Assembly (NCBI GenBank): GCA_964017195.1
Contig: OZ024891.1
Span: 5,389,494 to 5,453,493, forward strand
DNA from: Siderastrea radians
Taxonomy: Eukaryota; Cnidaria; Anthozoa; Scleractinia; Rhizangiidae
Reading direction: 5' to 3'
DNA: 64,000 nucleotides
The position numbers and the translations under genes are program-made. The notes under the pieces were generated by a model that saw only the letters and a program-made list of their open reading frames with translations, was not told the DNA's origin and did not search any database. This document shows, in pieces, positions 9,289 to 22,298 of the stretch (positions are counted from its first letter, which is position 1; the number at the start of each line of letters is the position of its first letter).

Positions 9289-12200
9289 TCAGTTCACGTG
9301 ATTCTCATCTGAGTTGCTGAGCTTTGCGTTGGGTTTCTCGGGGGTGGGCTTGTTCAGTTGACGCACAGCTACGAAATAGAAAAGGCTCACAAGGGCAACA
9401 ATCCCGTGAAGAACTGTCAAAACGACGAGAACCTTGGTGCGCAGAGAGAACGTGGCAAGGCCCAAGACTATAAAAGGAAGAAAAACAGTAAAAACTCGCG
9501 TATAAGAACCAGCATTTTTCCAAGGTTCTTGTATATTTGGTGTATACTTAATAATCAGGCCATTTAGGTTCTTAAATGGGTTCTTATATTCTGAGGGAAA
9601 AAGTGCTTGTTGTTGGTCAGAAAACCAATTCAATATGGGTATGTCCCATGCTTCAAACGAAAACCATACATGATTTTGGTTCTCTGATTTATTTAGACCC
9701 ACAACAGGCCCTTTATTTTCCAAATAAAATGTCTGTAATAAGGTGATGTTGTACTATATATCCTATTAAGTGTCACTCACAGAACGTGGCTGCTCCGCAG
9801 TATGTGGAATGAAGCAGTAAAACGCGCCTGTAGAAAGAAAAAAGTAAGCGTGTTTTTCACAACGGTGACAAGGTAAAACGCAGTTAAGAAAAGCCTCAAT
9901 CCAGATATAGCTAAACTCACTTGATAGATAATATCGTTGTGGGCCTTATTCCCCATGAGATACCAACAATTCCTAAAAATATGGAGAAAAGTTAGAACCA
10001 AGGCATCACATTTGTGGTATACACATGTTGGATGTCATCTCGGCATTCTTAATTATCAACTGAGAAGAACAACCGTGCAGGATGGGATTCAAGTGTGTTT
10101 GGAGCATGGTTCGTGCAGCTCTGACCAAACAAGATTGCATAAATTGTTACCGAACCCTCAAACGTCCGTTGTGTTTTTTTCTACCGCAGGTTGGTTTTGG
10201 AGGGTAAGTGTACAAATTAGGCAACTAACTGTCTTGGGAAAACAATTATTTCAAGAGATTTTCAAGACCTACCTAAAAACAAATTTAAGTACTTTCCAAG
10301 GCCCAAGCATCTAACGCATGTAAGGGGGTCTATTAATGAGGACAATGGAAAATACAATAACCGGGAACACAGTTAGCAGCCGCTTTTACAATCAGCCCTT
10401 TTTTGCCCTGGAAAAGTGCTTTTCTCAGGCTTTATATAAACATAATCACACATTTTCTAAAGACATTTGTCATCAGGCAGTAAAGCTAAGGAAGATTCAT
10501 GTCCATGTACCTAATAAAGCGCTCGCCAAAAGTCGACAACATAACGATCCGGAGAACGAAGAACATTCCTTGCTGTCACCCAGAGCACGCAAACACTGGC
10601 TTGGAAATATCAATAGCTGGAAAGAGAAAAATTGTATATTAAGTAAAATAATATGAAATTATTAAAACCTAGATAACAACAATTCCAGCAATTTTTTTAT
10701 CGCAACAAACACAAACTTATAAGTGAAATAACGGAAACGAAACAATTAGAACTCAAAGCAAAATCCTGCAACCGGTGCCACGCGCCGGAACTGGGAAGGA
10801 GCGCGTAAGTCAAGTCACAATTAATTTGGGTTTTTTTCTCATTGGTCAAAAAGGCAACGTGCGTGATTGCCGTGAACCGATTACAGAGGTAATTGCAAAA
10901 CGAGGTTCGTGTCAATTGCAAGCGCGGGAAACGTGTGAAACCAAGTTACGATTGGAATTAGATTTATTTCTTATTGGTTAAAGACCACGTCCACGTTTGC
11001 CGTGAACCAGTTACAGAGCTAACTGCAAACATGAGGTCCGTGCCAACGGCGAGAAAACGGCGTAACCAACTTTCGACTGTTTTTTGTTTGTTTGTTTTTG
11101 TTTTGTTTTGACTGAGTAGCGTACCTCGCGCGAGATTTTGTACAAATTGCAACGCTATTATGTCATATTGGGGACCAATATTAGACGGGTACAAACTCCG
11201 TTGGACACAAGTTCACATCGGTTCCCATACATACCTTTGTTTCTAATTACATGGAACTGGTTCGAAAATTTTATTTTCCCCGAAGGGTAACCTTAAATTA
11301 GCTATATAGCAAGTGCAATCCCAATGGATGTTGTGGTTTTTGAGCCCAGTGTTTTGGTCTGGACATGGGTATTGATTTAGGGCCAGATCTGAAAATGTGT
11401 ATCGATTTAGGCAAGTCACTCTGAAAACAGGTATCGATTTAGGGTTCAGGCCGGTCTCAAGTAATCATCACCTTATTTTTATTCGTTTAACGCGCGAGTA
11501 AACTTAGGTAAAGTTGCACACGAGTCGAGGGGGCCCACATGGCTGGAACTCATCCCGGTTTCTGTAGACTGAAGCAACTGAGAGTATTGCTACTCCTCCC
11601 CCCCCCCCCTCCCCTCCCCCCCGGCTGGGATGCTAGTCCATCACGGGGCTACTCCTAGCAGTATGTCGCCGGTACCCATTTATACACCTGGGTGGAGAGA
11701 GACAATGTAGGGCAAAGTGTCTTGTCTAAGGAAACAACACAATGGCAGGGACTGGGCGTCGAATCACCGACCTACAGATCAGACGTCCAACGCCCTAACC
11801 ACTTCACCGCCGCGCCCCCACACGCGGGTAAACACAGCCTGAAGAAAATAGGAGACGTCTACATCAGATTTTTCAAAATGATCACGCGTGATGCGTCGTG
11901 TTAAACGAAGTTTAAATGTATGATCATGTATCCAGCCAAGATCCAAACAGTGTATTGACTCACCATAACAGACAAAGCAGAAAGAAATACTGGTACGACA
12001 ATCTGCCATGTCCTAAGGCAAAAGAAAACAAGAAAGAGAATTCATGCTGTGAAAAAGTAATAACTAATTATACAAACCAAGTTTTTATTAAGATATTTGA
12101 AATTAACCCGACTTGAAGGGAAAATAGTTTAGAATAAAGGAAATTAACATGAAAAAGAAAGTAAAATTTTCTAGTGAAGGAAATGAGCGCGAGTGTGGAA

Positions 12201-12956
12201 ATCTTGTATTTTATAGAGGAAGAGAATGCTGAACATTCAAAAAGAAAATTGTCTGAAAAAACGTGCGTTGAGAGACAAATTGGAGGTGAGAATGAACTTA
12301 AAATTATCGTACGCAATGCATTGAAAGAACTTTATAAGTCAAGCAAAGAAAACTCTTGTTTATCACGTTGGGCTATATCAGCTAAGGACAGGATTCAGAA
12401 TTTGGAACCAGAATGAGAAAAATTAGTGCTGCGGAAATTAGTGCTCCATTTTATTAAGGTAACCGGAGACGATTCTTCAAGAAATTAACGCGATTTAAAG
12501 CGTATTTTTTTAAATTAGTTTTAATTTCCTCGTGCGATAACTTCCGTTAAGTAGGTAAAGACAACGATGATAAAACGACAATACGCTGATAAACTTACTC
12601 GTATCCTCTGGGTATACTAATGAAGTAAGATTCATGGCTACCCAGGACTTGAAGAACCTAAGAAAAATAATTATTACAGAGCAAAAATCAGAACCAAGGA
12701 AATCACTCAGGATCCGGATGTTTAAAGCAGGGTTAAACTAACCCAGGATTAGCGTCACTTTTGAATTCAGTTTTACAGCTTTCCGACGTGGATTTCTGCA
12801 AATTACTTTCGTTTCAAAATTTGACGCAGCTCTTACAAGGTCTTCTCTGATTTGCTGAGAAAACAATACACCAAACAACAAAACAATGGACCCTAGCCCC
12901 GAAAACAATAGAGCTGCGTGATACCAAGGTCCAATGAAATTAGAGGTTGTTAAGAG
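9289..12956 (-). CDS. Multi-exon membrane-protein gene (partial model)
   Basis: Exons read on the minus strand are 12956-12837, 12657-12599, 12012-11964, then 9827-9781 and 9732-9289 (stop at 9289). The first three join in phase: a 40-codon exon with a strong membrane segment (FSGLGSIVLLFGVLFSQQ), VLQVLGSHESYF, and TWQIVVPVFLSALSVM, a second segment. The last two also join in phase: AFYCFIPHTAEQPRS, then TFYLENKGPVV and a 147-residue exon with two more membrane segments (VFTVFLPFIVLGLATF and VLVVLTVLHGIVALVSLF) and a polar tail. Linking the halves needs an exon of length 3n+1. The only candidate with good sites, 9972-9921, fits in length but has an in-frame TAA. The family is not recognised. 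An upstream frame at 13567-13400 (MNVWLNRWFIISRVV) may be the start but its phase does not fit. Confidence 0.5.
9921..9972 (-). pseudogene. Candidate 52-nt linking exon with in-frame stop
   Basis: The acceptor TTTTTAG and donor CAA/GTGAGT are both good, and 52 nt is the length needed to connect the two halves of the membrane-protein gene. In the required frame the ninth codon is TAA. Another frame is fully open (NCWYLMGNKAHNDIIYQ) but then breaks the next exon. This may be a disabling mutation, an assembly error, or the wrong exon. Confidence 0.3.
10000..10690. other. Probable intron of the membrane-protein gene
   Basis: Open frames here (10336-10656 plus strand) have no splice or domain support. 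Nothing else is recognised. Confidence 0.35.
10695..11090. repeat. CCAAT-rich repeat with two ~125-bp tandem units
   Basis: Two consecutive copies share, in order, TTTTTCTCATTGGTCAAA / TTATTTCTTATTGGTTAAA, then TTGCCGTGAACCGATTACAG / TTGCCGTGAACCAGTTACAG, then AACGAGGTTCGTG / AACATGAGGTCCGTG. The context resembles the other CCAAT-rich MITEs in the window. Confidence 0.55.
11494..11818 (-). mobile_element. tRNA-derived SINE
   Basis: Read on the minus strand, the head from 11818 is tRNA-like: GGGGGCGCGGCGGTGAAGTG, then GGTTAGGGCGTTGGAC (A-box region) and GGTGATTCGACGCC (B-box). The body has TGTTTCCTTAGACAAGACAC, TGGACTAGCATCCCAGCC, an AGTAGCAATACTCTCAG block and an end GTGTGCAACTTTACC. There is no long poly(A). 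A poly-C tract at 11599-11617 (plus strand) lies within it. Internal pol III promoter boxes are visible; activity is unknown. It may lie in an intron of the membrane-protein gene. Confidence 0.75.
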
Positions 12957-13109
12957 CTGCGGGGCTACTCAATTTGACTTTGGCCGCTTTCATAGTGTCT
13001 CGTAAAATTAGCAAAGGAAACGCCCTCAAGAGAAACAAAAACCTTGGAAAACATTTAAACCAGGGTTAGCGTTAATCAGCTTTTGAACAACCTGGCCCAG
13101 GTCAATCAC

Positions 13110-13300
13110 AACAGACATACACTAACTGAATGAACTGACCAATCAGAACTCAAAGCAAATGCATCATGATTCATGAATCTATGTCGCGGGCGTCAAGCGC
13201 GGGAAAAAGCGTACAAGCAAGTCACGATTAGTCGAGAAAGTGGCGCACTGAAGAACTTAAAACCCAGCACGTAGTAAAGTAAAACCAAAGAACACTCAAA
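13110..13300. repeat. CCAAT-rich repeat fragment
   Basis: Contains GAACTGACCAATCAGAACTC, TCAAGCGCGGGAAAAAGCG and AAGTAAAACCAAAGAACACTC, motifs shared with the MITE at 2089-2372 in reverse. Ends are not defined. Confidence 0.35.
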
Positions 13301-13319
13301 TTATTTTCCGCACTTAAAA

Positions 13320-16300
13320 AATCGTTATGGAAAAATACAAATCCGCTAATATTGCTAATCATGACAAATTGCGGTGTCAGACAACGTAACAAACCCAAGT
13401 TGCTTACGGAGATCGAAAACCGATGAAAAACACCTGTCTTGCGGATAGTAAAGTGTTATCCACAAATAACATTTATCCTCTGAATAGAGATTCAGTCTAT
13501 TTCCAGCGGTTTTGTAAGCAGCTACTACACGGCTGATAATGAACCATCGATTGAGCCAGACATTCATCCCTTAGACTTTCTCAAAGTCCGTTATCTCGCG
13601 AATCCGTCGCTCTCATCGCAGTCGACGGGTGGCAAGTCTATATATTCGTTTTTTGACTGGCTTGGATTTTTAGGCATCAAAATGAGATTAGGAAAATCAG
13701 TAAAACTGCTTTTTGCAACACCGTAGATGTAAACCTAATTATTATCTTCAAGCTGCAAGTAGAGGCTCCTACCATTCGTTCTAAAGGATTCAATTTGTTT
13801 TGTTTGGAAAGATTTTTTGGCGGCTTCACAAGGCATTTTTTAAATCCAGGTTTACAACAGAGTTTTTGTTTTCCGGTTTATAAGCTCCATGGTCTTATCG
13901 GTTTGGGAATAAAGTTATCACAGGGAATTTCGCTTCCTAACAAATGAGATACTAATTTGTGAAAGGTCAAAGGTGGAAATAGCCTTTTTCGTAACAGCCT
14001 ATGAATTGATTCAGCACGTTAAACTTAACAAAAAGATGAAGTTTAGTTGATATCTGCTCTTTTTTGGTTCAGTATTTTCAAACAAGTGTATAAGTGTCAA
14101 AAGTGTAATTTTTGCAATTTCTGAAATGTACCAAGCTGCATATTGCAACTGCATAGCAATGTTTAACACACGGCACATGTACAGCTATTATAAAATGTTG
14201 CTTTTCGAGTGACGGACGTTCCTGGTTCGCAAATGTGAAACGAATAAGCAGTGGATAATTGAGGCATTGTAACCATGTAAACACTGTGAAAAAGAAATGT
14301 ATCGGTCTTTCAAAACAGTGTAAACATATAGTTGACAAGAAACGAAGGAATTTGTCTGTAAAAACAAGGACATGCAAATCGTGTGCAAATTAATGTTGTT
14401 TATCTGCTGGAAAAGGATTTATCCACAGATGTCAAGAGTGGAAAACTGCAAACGGAATAATGGGCCCTGACGAATTTCAAGTGAAACCTTCACTTGACAG
14501 TTGATATGGTTTCTTTACCGTTAGCGGGTCAATTGGGAGTCCGAGCGGATGAGGATATGGACACAAACGGAAGTTTGTCAGTAAAACTTAGGCAACTTCT
14601 CACACTGCGAAATTTCGAAAACTTGACTTGAAGTTGTTCCTCAGCTAGCAACGGGAACTTGCGCGACATTTTTTAACGAAACGTGGTGCAAGTTTTAAAC
14701 ATTTTTTTTGTGTGTTGCGACATGCTGAACGTTTTTTCAGACATTTTCAGCCAGTGAAAAAAACTTGTGACTTGCTGCCTTTACGAAATCACGGCTTGAG
14801 CGACAACTGAACAATGATGAGTAAAACATATATCCGTTAAAAAATACGTCACCTTAGTTCAAGTAAGTTTCAAGCATCCAGTAAAGAAAGTTCTATAGTG
14901 GGTTTATTTATATGCGTTAGGTATATTACTTACAACCACATATACCAGAATTGCAGTGGGGTGTAAGCAAAATATGTTCTCATCTAATTATTATGAAAGT
15001 CATGAAAAACGGAGGATAGTTTTGAACAAATAAATTACACTTTTAAGTGATGCGAGCCCTCAGGCAACTGGTGATAAAATCAGAGACTTCTCGTAATGAA
15101 TTATTCGGAAGATTATTGAAATCTGGTGTCTATTTTTGTGTTTCCACTCTGACCCAGACTAAAGCACATTTCTGGAAGTCAATCAACGCACACACATGGA
15201 GAAAAAACCACAGGAAGATTTAATAAGAAAAGTTCATTTATTTAATTTTACCATCGGGGAAAAAAAGAAAATTTCCGGTCGTTTGGCTTTTTTGTTACTT
15301 TCATGGTACATTTTTTTTCTATTCTTTTTAGGATATTTACTTCTAAAACAGTAATTTTTACTTTCGTCACTGACAATGAATGAAAGGCATAAAAAAGCTA
15401 TAGCCTCTGCAACAAAGGTGAAATGTTTTTTAGCTTTTTAATCCATAAAGAATGTGTTTGCTACCGGAATATGTTTTTAAGTGAAATACATTGTTGAAGA
15501 AGAAAACACAGGATGTAAACTAACCGAGTTACATTTAATGTTGCGTATTTGTAGCCAAAAAAGCGAGGCTCCTTTTTTCAAATTCTGTCACTTTTGACCA
15601 AACGGTACTGAAAAAAAAAAACCTCGAATGAATTCAATGCTTACGCTGAAAGTACCAATAATCCCGTCAAGCATCTCGCGGTTTTAATTTTAATGCCCTT
15701 GACATTATGATAATGAGACATTGGAAACTTTCGAGAATATGTAGCGTTATTTACCTAACAAAAGCTCCACGGATCTAAACCAGTTAAAGTGCGTGTAAAA
15801 AGCCTGGAAATGAAACGCTTGTCCCAAATGCACGCGAAATGAACTTAAAACCCCTTTCAGACGCGAAACGGATCAAGCTAGGAGGCTCTGAATCCAATCT
15901 CTATAACAACAATTATAATGATCTTTACCTCCAAGTAAAATTTATTCAAATTCTACCAATGTAGGAGCAATATTCTCATTTAACGGCGGACAAATAATTC
16001 AATCAAACAAGCCTTGAAGTTCTGAGAGTTCGTTTTGAGCCTTTTAAACGCAGGTGCGGGTAACTCGTTAGTAAAAAAAGATATTTTTTTCAGAGCTGAC
16101 GGACACAATAATATTGACTGGGAAAAAGTATTACGAGAACAGAATCTTCGTCTGAATGAAAAACTGAGAAATGAATATTGTAACGAGAAGAAAAAATTGA
16201 CAAAAAACTCGATTATTCTGTTTCACTCTTGTTCAACGCTGAAAGTTCGTTTGAATTTCGAAAGTGTGGTTGAAAAAGTCTTCGTAGATCGGTGGTACTA

Positions 16301-17200
16301 ATATTCGCAAAGTAATTATCTAAGCAAAACCTCTGTCAAAGATTTACAGCCAAACAATTGAATATTGTAATGAGAGAAAAAAAACTTATGCAAAACGCGC
16401 GTTCATTCTCTGTTCAGTAGCAAGTGCATTTGGCGAACTGCGCCGACAAAACGGCTTTTCATTCGCTTGAGGTTTTTTGTTTTATTTTCGTTGAGTACTC
16501 ACCTTCGATGGTTCTTTTCCTCCGATACCAAGGAGTTTTCTGCATTTTAAACGACTCTGGGCATCATCGAAGCTACGCCTGTTGTGAACAAACAGAAGTA
16601 AAATGAATACAAACAGCTTTCAAATCAGAGATATTGTTCCATTGGCAAAATCCCACAACTTCTGATTTCGATGTGTTTTTCTAATATGCGTGATAAATAC
16701 AATGCAAAATGTATGTTCGCGCCGCCTTAACCAAGCGGCATAGGGAATATTGCCGTTGTCTCGAAGGCAAAAAATGCCAAAAAAAAAAAAAGAAAGTAAA
16801 AAAAGCGGTCGCCAACCAAGTTACAAATAAAATGCCCTAAGTGGAAAATGCTACGGTGTGATACATCTTCACACATTTTTGTTTCCAAGAAACAAAACGC
16901 AGCGGCGTTGTACAGTACAACATTTTTGCTCACTGAAACGTGAAATAATGTAACTGAATACCCGGGATTTGAAACTGTCGCCATGTTCTTGAGGTCAACT
17001 AAAAAAATTGACCGCAAGAGGTTCCATGTCGTTGCTGGCGAGTTTTCGCCTTATCTACGCTTGCATTTATAGCGAGATGCTACAAGGAACAAATGTCCAT
17101 AACGGCAGGAGATAAATTAAAACTAAAGTGTACCTTTTTGCGATAAAATACATGATCGATGATTCAACGCTAATTCGCCGATGCGGACTTCGCAATTTGG
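13320..17200. other. No gene confidently recognised
   Basis: Long AT-rich stretch. A minus frame at 13567-13355 may belong to the membrane-protein gene. Frames at 14078-14388, 16035-16301 and 16424-16606 lack splice and domain support. Homopolymer runs are common (15297-15330, 16770-16800). Confidence 0.4.
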
Positions 17201-17204
17201 GAAA

Positions 17205-17411
17205 TTAAAGGAACGCGTCGAGGTTATAATGCAAAACACGCATCCGCGAACATCGAACGGTGGTGCGAACGCTCAAAGGGATAATCCATCGTTCGATCTT
17301 TGCGATCGACAAGCCCAATTCATCGCATAGACGAATTAGAGCCTTCTTATTAAATCCAAGGGTAAAGCTAAAGGCTACAATGTCGTAACACGGCAAGAAA
17401 ATAACAGACAT
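17205..17411 (-). pseudogene. Possible PIF/Harbinger transposase relic
   Basis: The minus-strand frame includes FNKKALIRLCDELGLSI and then PLSVRTTVR. The pattern of a basic helix with LCDEL, followed by PLSV..TV about 20 residues later, is like the N-terminal part of HARBI1-type nucleases. The frame ends after 68 codons and no DDE region follows. Called from motif spacing only. Confidence 0.4.
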
Positions 17412-20310
17412 GCACTGACAAGCCGGATTAGCACCGACATCACATATTTACAACATGCGACACTCCATTAACAGGCGTTAAATGCAAGCCATGCGAAACA
17501 GCTAGTTCGAGATTTCAAATCCATACTTCTCTGTTTTCACAAGCGTCGGCCGTTTACTGTCCGCAGACATCACTCTTTCTCTCTCCTCCAACCGACAGCA
17601 AACTGTAACACCGCGTTCGTGTCTCAGTTTCGAACCGAATCAACTCGAAAGATCGACGCGACTGACAGGGGAGGGCTGGTGCGAAAACTGTTCAGTATCT
17701 CAATGGTGTGATTATTCAAATTTATCCTTGCATCAAAACGGAACAACATTTGAAACTGCAAATGAAATCTGCCCTTGATAATAAAGCAGTATTTAGTTTG
17801 TATAGCATAGTTAAGAAAAAATGAGAACGCTATTGTTTAATAAAATGAACTAATGGGCGAATAGCATTCAGAAAACAATTGCTAAAAACTTAAACTGAAC
17901 GATGAGAAAATTTATGACAGCTACTACAAGTTTGCTTTCATCGAAAGTTTTTATACAATAGCCGCGGGAGGATTTCACTTTCGCAGGAGGTTAATCGACT
18001 GCATCATGATCAGAAACACTTGGTGGGAAATCAGTTTTGTAGCTCTTACGTGTAATTACTTCGCACACAAAAAGTAATGTAACATGCAAATTTTCCACTG
18101 TAAGAGCGAAAATTTGAAACTTAATCGATAAAATGCCATATTTTAGGCGGTACATAACTACAGCGCGTATTTACTCGACCAAAGCGAATTATGAATATGA
18201 ATTGACAACAGAGACCAAAGGATTATTTCCGCTCGAAACCTCCCGTGGTCAAAATAGAACTTTTCTTCGTTTGTGAAACTATAAAAAGGCAAAGTTTGCC
18301 AATTAGTCGTGCAAAAAATAATCCTGATTGAGGGTTTCATAGCGACGTTTCCTTCTACACAGAATTATGCTCGTTTGAGAATCACTAATATATTCAAGGA
18401 AAATCCCCTTTTTAGATATCTCGGTCAATTGCGCCTTGTTTTCAACGAAGATGTTCCGTCTTTGTATGTTCCGGAAAATCTTGTGCCCAACCGCGTTTGG
18501 CACTTCTCAGTTCTAAGAGGTTCGATAGTGAAAGTATCGTTCGCAATAATAAGCCAAGTTTTTCGTTTTTGAAAGCAGATCGCCCAGCAATCATCTCTTT
18601 GGATAAATTTTTCGACGACAAAGCGACATCAAAAGCTCGCTTGAAAAGAAAAAGACGGTCGTATTTCTAAACTAAAAATTCAAATTTACTTACTTCAGCC
18701 TTCCCAACATGATAATGTGTGTTTAAAATTGGCAAAAATTGTGGAAAACGACCCAGATCCTCCCGAAAGATCGCAGGTTACTAATCAATTGCCATCCACA
18801 CGTCTAGCAGAGCAAATGTTGACAGCTTCTAATTCGTCGCTTACTCAGAGATTCCTTGTGTTGTGACGTGTCAATTGAATTGCAAGTTATACTGAACGCA
18901 TAAAACCAGCTGCTAGGCTGTTTGACTGAAAATTTCTCCTAAAATAACGAATAAACGCGATTGTCAAAGTCTGCAGATCAAATCGACGATTTCAATGTGT
19001 TATCAAAAGTCGCCGAGCGCAAAATCTGCAAGCAAGCGATGGCTTGATTGAAGCTTCCTATCCCCCGGCTATCCGTATGTGGATTATTTAACATATTGCC
19101 CTGTGTTTAGTTTTTTGTTTGGTGTAATTTACATTTGCGAGAAGGAAATGCCAAAATCCCGGATGCAAAGAGCGGGAGAACTTGAGAAGAAGAAAATTGG
19201 GGAATATCTGTATGGGGTATAAATTTTCACTTTAATCCAGACAGGACACTTCAGTTTGATACCAGAGGGATTCTTAGATTAAATTTCACTTGCTTCACAC
19301 CTAAATTTTCCGGGTCTCAAACACTATTCTGTCAATACAGGTGAATACGTCAGTTTGTGACTTTGCTGACGTCGTCTTGAAGACTGACCAATCAGATTTG
19401 ACGGATTTGCGGACGTTATATACGTCAAAAGATAATGCCACTAAATTTCGCATGAAGAGACAGCACGGCATTTCAAAAAAGAAGATAAGAAATAACAATC
19501 TCCCAAAATTACAAACAGAAACCAGGAGCCCTAAACTAATTTTCCACTAGAACTTTCCTTCGTGCAAAGAACTTATTATAATTTTCCACAAAAACACGAA
19601 CGAGTTCAATTTATTTAGAGTTAAAATCCTCATTCATGCCAAAGCTACAAATTGAAATTAGTTTTTGGCTTCAAAATTTGCAATAGCGTTTACTTCAACT
19701 GTCTTTGCGTAAGTAACTTTTTTTCTGTCGCAAAATTACGAACGATCCGAAGACTGTCGAGTGTATAGCCTTAGTTGTTGACGCAAAATTCAATTGATAT
19801 CAATTGGGAAAATGAATGACTATTGATTAGAAATAGCATGTCAAGAAGGCTAAATTAATGTCTATAGCCGGTAATTTTGCGAATCGATTAACAGCTGAAT
19901 GTAATAGCTACAAAGGAGTGAATGAAAGTATGAAACCTGCAGTAACCCGAGCGTTTCCTTTTAAACATAAAGGACTGGGAACAAACTTGTTGACATCCTG
20001 TCCCTAGTTTTCACTTAACAGAATACCGGTATTCAAGATGGCATGCTTCCTTTCATCCCCCCCCCCCGAAACCCCTCCCGGATTTTAAAGGAAAAAGTGA
20101 CTACCGAGGTATCAACCGCTCCTTCTCATTTGACTCCCCCGAAAGAAAAAAAAAAGATGAAAGTTAAAAATAAAAACTATTTCATGGAATTAATTCGTTA
20201 ACGAACTCACAACCAATACGGATCATGAGTTCACACACGGCCAGATTCGTGGAAGAATTGTTTAATTATATCGACAAAACCAAGGGATCATGAGAAACTA
20301 ACTGACTGTT
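17412..20310. other. No gene confidently recognised
   Basis: An 87-codon plus frame at 18309-18572 and a 69-codon frame at 19341-19550 are open but lack splice sites or known motifs. A poly-C run occurs at about 20059-20068. Confidence 0.35.
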
Positions 20311-20315
20311 ATTAA

Positions 20316-20546
20316 GGGATGGACCATTAGAAAAGTTATGGGGGGGGGGGGGAAGTACAAACAAAATTCGTTCAAGGGAAAATTGGGAGGAAAAAAACTT
20401 CATGCACAGTAGCGAGTAGCCGAGAAAAAATGTTCTTGTATACGAAAAAAATATATATTCCTGCAAGAGAAATGTTAACAAAAATAATTTCGTGTAGTTC
20501 GAACATTTCCCAGCCCCCACCCATAACTTTTCTAATGGTCCGTCCC
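20316..20546. mobile_element. Harbinger-type MITE (TAA duplication)
   Basis: TAA at 20313-20315 and 20547-20549 flanks the inverted repeats GGGATGGACCATTAGAAAAG and its complement (one mismatch, ATGG/ACGG). The arms run about 30 bp and continue into a G-run at 20340-20352 and a C-rich partner. TWA targets are typical of PIF/Harbinger. No coding sequence. Confidence 0.8.
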
Positions 20547-20873
20547 TAAGTTACCAAAACAACTTTTCTCTAAAAGAAGCACGTTTTTCTACATCTTTTT
20601 CTCACGACTTGTCTGCTCACAAGATATGAACTCATAGCCTGATAAAAGGTGCTAATCAGGAAGCGCCTTGGTTGGTCATATCCAGGTTTTGCCGGTCGAT
20701 AAAGGGCATTTCTGGAGTAGGACATAACACGTAACGCAGAGTAAGCGACCAGGGCGGACGGCTAAATTTCTAACCTGTGAACAGTTTCCTAGTGGAGGAT
20801 GAAGCTAGAGCCGCAACCGAACGAGGATCGGCTTTCGTTTCGCCCCAACCCTGAACCCCGGGCCCTGAACTAA

Positions 20874-21528
20874 GGGTGCGTTTCTTTGGGAGAATCCGAA
20901 AACGGATTTGTGATCCCAGATCATATGGATTCTTTAACACCAAAAAAATGTAAAATCCGAAAAAGGATTATTTTGTTATGACAAGACAGGCTGGAGGCAC
21001 GCAATATTTATATCAGAATGATAAATTATTTCTCTAGTACGCCCTAGAATTCGACTAGAATGGAATAAACATAATTTATAAACAAGCACATTATCTGCAT
21101 TAGTCCAAGTGAACTCACAATCATCAAATATAAATATAGGTCCCTGAATTACAGAAATGGTACACAAATGAAGTTATCCTGACGTGTTAATGCTCCTGTC
21201 TGTACTTTTGGAGAAAACTTTTCAAATACACGGAACGGAATAATCACCTGAATTTTCTTTTCCACGATCGAATGTTTTGTCACGCAAGTTCGAGAGAAAA
21301 TATGGCGAGACAAGTAAATTGCATGGAAGACCGCTTGACAGATCCTTTCCGAAAAGAAACGCTGGGATCATGCATCTCAAAAATCTGGATTTAGATTTGA
21401 TCTGAAGAATCCACTCGGAGTGTGGATTCTTTGGATTCGTGATCCGTTTTTGGATTTTAGTAAAAAAACGCAAAATCCGTTTTTGGATTCAAGAATCCGT
21501 TTTCGGATTTTCCCAAAAAAACGCACCC
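20874..21528. mobile_element. Harbinger-type element, 655 bp, TAA duplication
   Basis: TAA at 20871-20873 and 21529-21531 flanks the ends GGGTGCGTTTCTTTGGGAGA and, in complement, GGGTGCGTTTTTTTGGGAAA. Subterminal repeats of the ATCCGAAAACGGAT type occur at both ends (for example 20896, 21450 and 21495). No transposase is recognised, so it is probably non-autonomous. Confidence 0.8.
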
Positions 21529-21549
21529 TAAGAAAGCCTGTCCACATGA

Positions 21550-21771
21550 TCACAAGCTGCTGAAATTCAGGCTAGATAATCCAGCTCTAAAGCTAATCTT
21601 GTTTTTGCCGCACCCAACTGATAATCTCCACAGCATTTTTTTCATATCTATCGCAATATACCTTGTGATAACATTCGGCAGGTAGGCAGGGTCCGCCACG
21701 ATGACAAGACACTCAGGAAAAACGAGATCCCTGAGGTCGGTTGGTGCCAGATAGATGTGTTTTGTAGTCAA
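21550..21771 (-). other. Coding-like open frame, unknown
   Basis: The frame reads LAPTDLRDLVFPECLVIVAD and PAYLPNVITRYIAIDMKKML before a stop at 21550. Composition looks protein-like, but there is no ATG near the start and no matching splice partner. It could be an exon or a transposon-ORF remnant beside the 20874-21528 element. Confidence 0.25.
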
Positions 21772-22298
21772 CGAGGGATTTCAAAACAGCTGTTCTGACA
21801 ACTTTAGTTATCTGTCGACAATCTTGATGATTAATTTCGTAGCTTGACGTTTTCAAGAACATAGAACTTTTGTTCTGTTTATTGTTCTAGGGATTACAAG
21901 ACTTCTATTTCCATTCCTCGGCTTTTGATGACCCTTTATCTAAAGTAACTGATCGGAGATTTAGAAGCAATGCGACACAGAGTGTATTTCTCAGTTTTGC
22001 CTGGTAGTTCTAGGCCCACCAAGGTGTTACTGTAAAAGCGAATAAGCTTTCATTTTACATGCATATCTCTCAAAGCCTTAGACTGCTGAAAGTGACTTGA
22101 CGTGTCCACAAAACAGTAGCGTTTCTATACGCTTTCTTGTTTATAGTCAAGAGCTTCCGTTACACAGCAGCACAAGAGCGTCTGTGAAAACACGGAATTC
22201 AATCTGAGCTCTCTTCTAGTCAACCCAAGATAAACTGACTCTCAAATTAACGTACTGATTTATTTGAATATGTCATTCGTTATCCTGTCTAGTTCCAG

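Noticed and set aside
11692..12009. Frames containing GRGGEVVRALDV
   Set aside because: The sequence is the tRNA-like head of a SINE read as protein.
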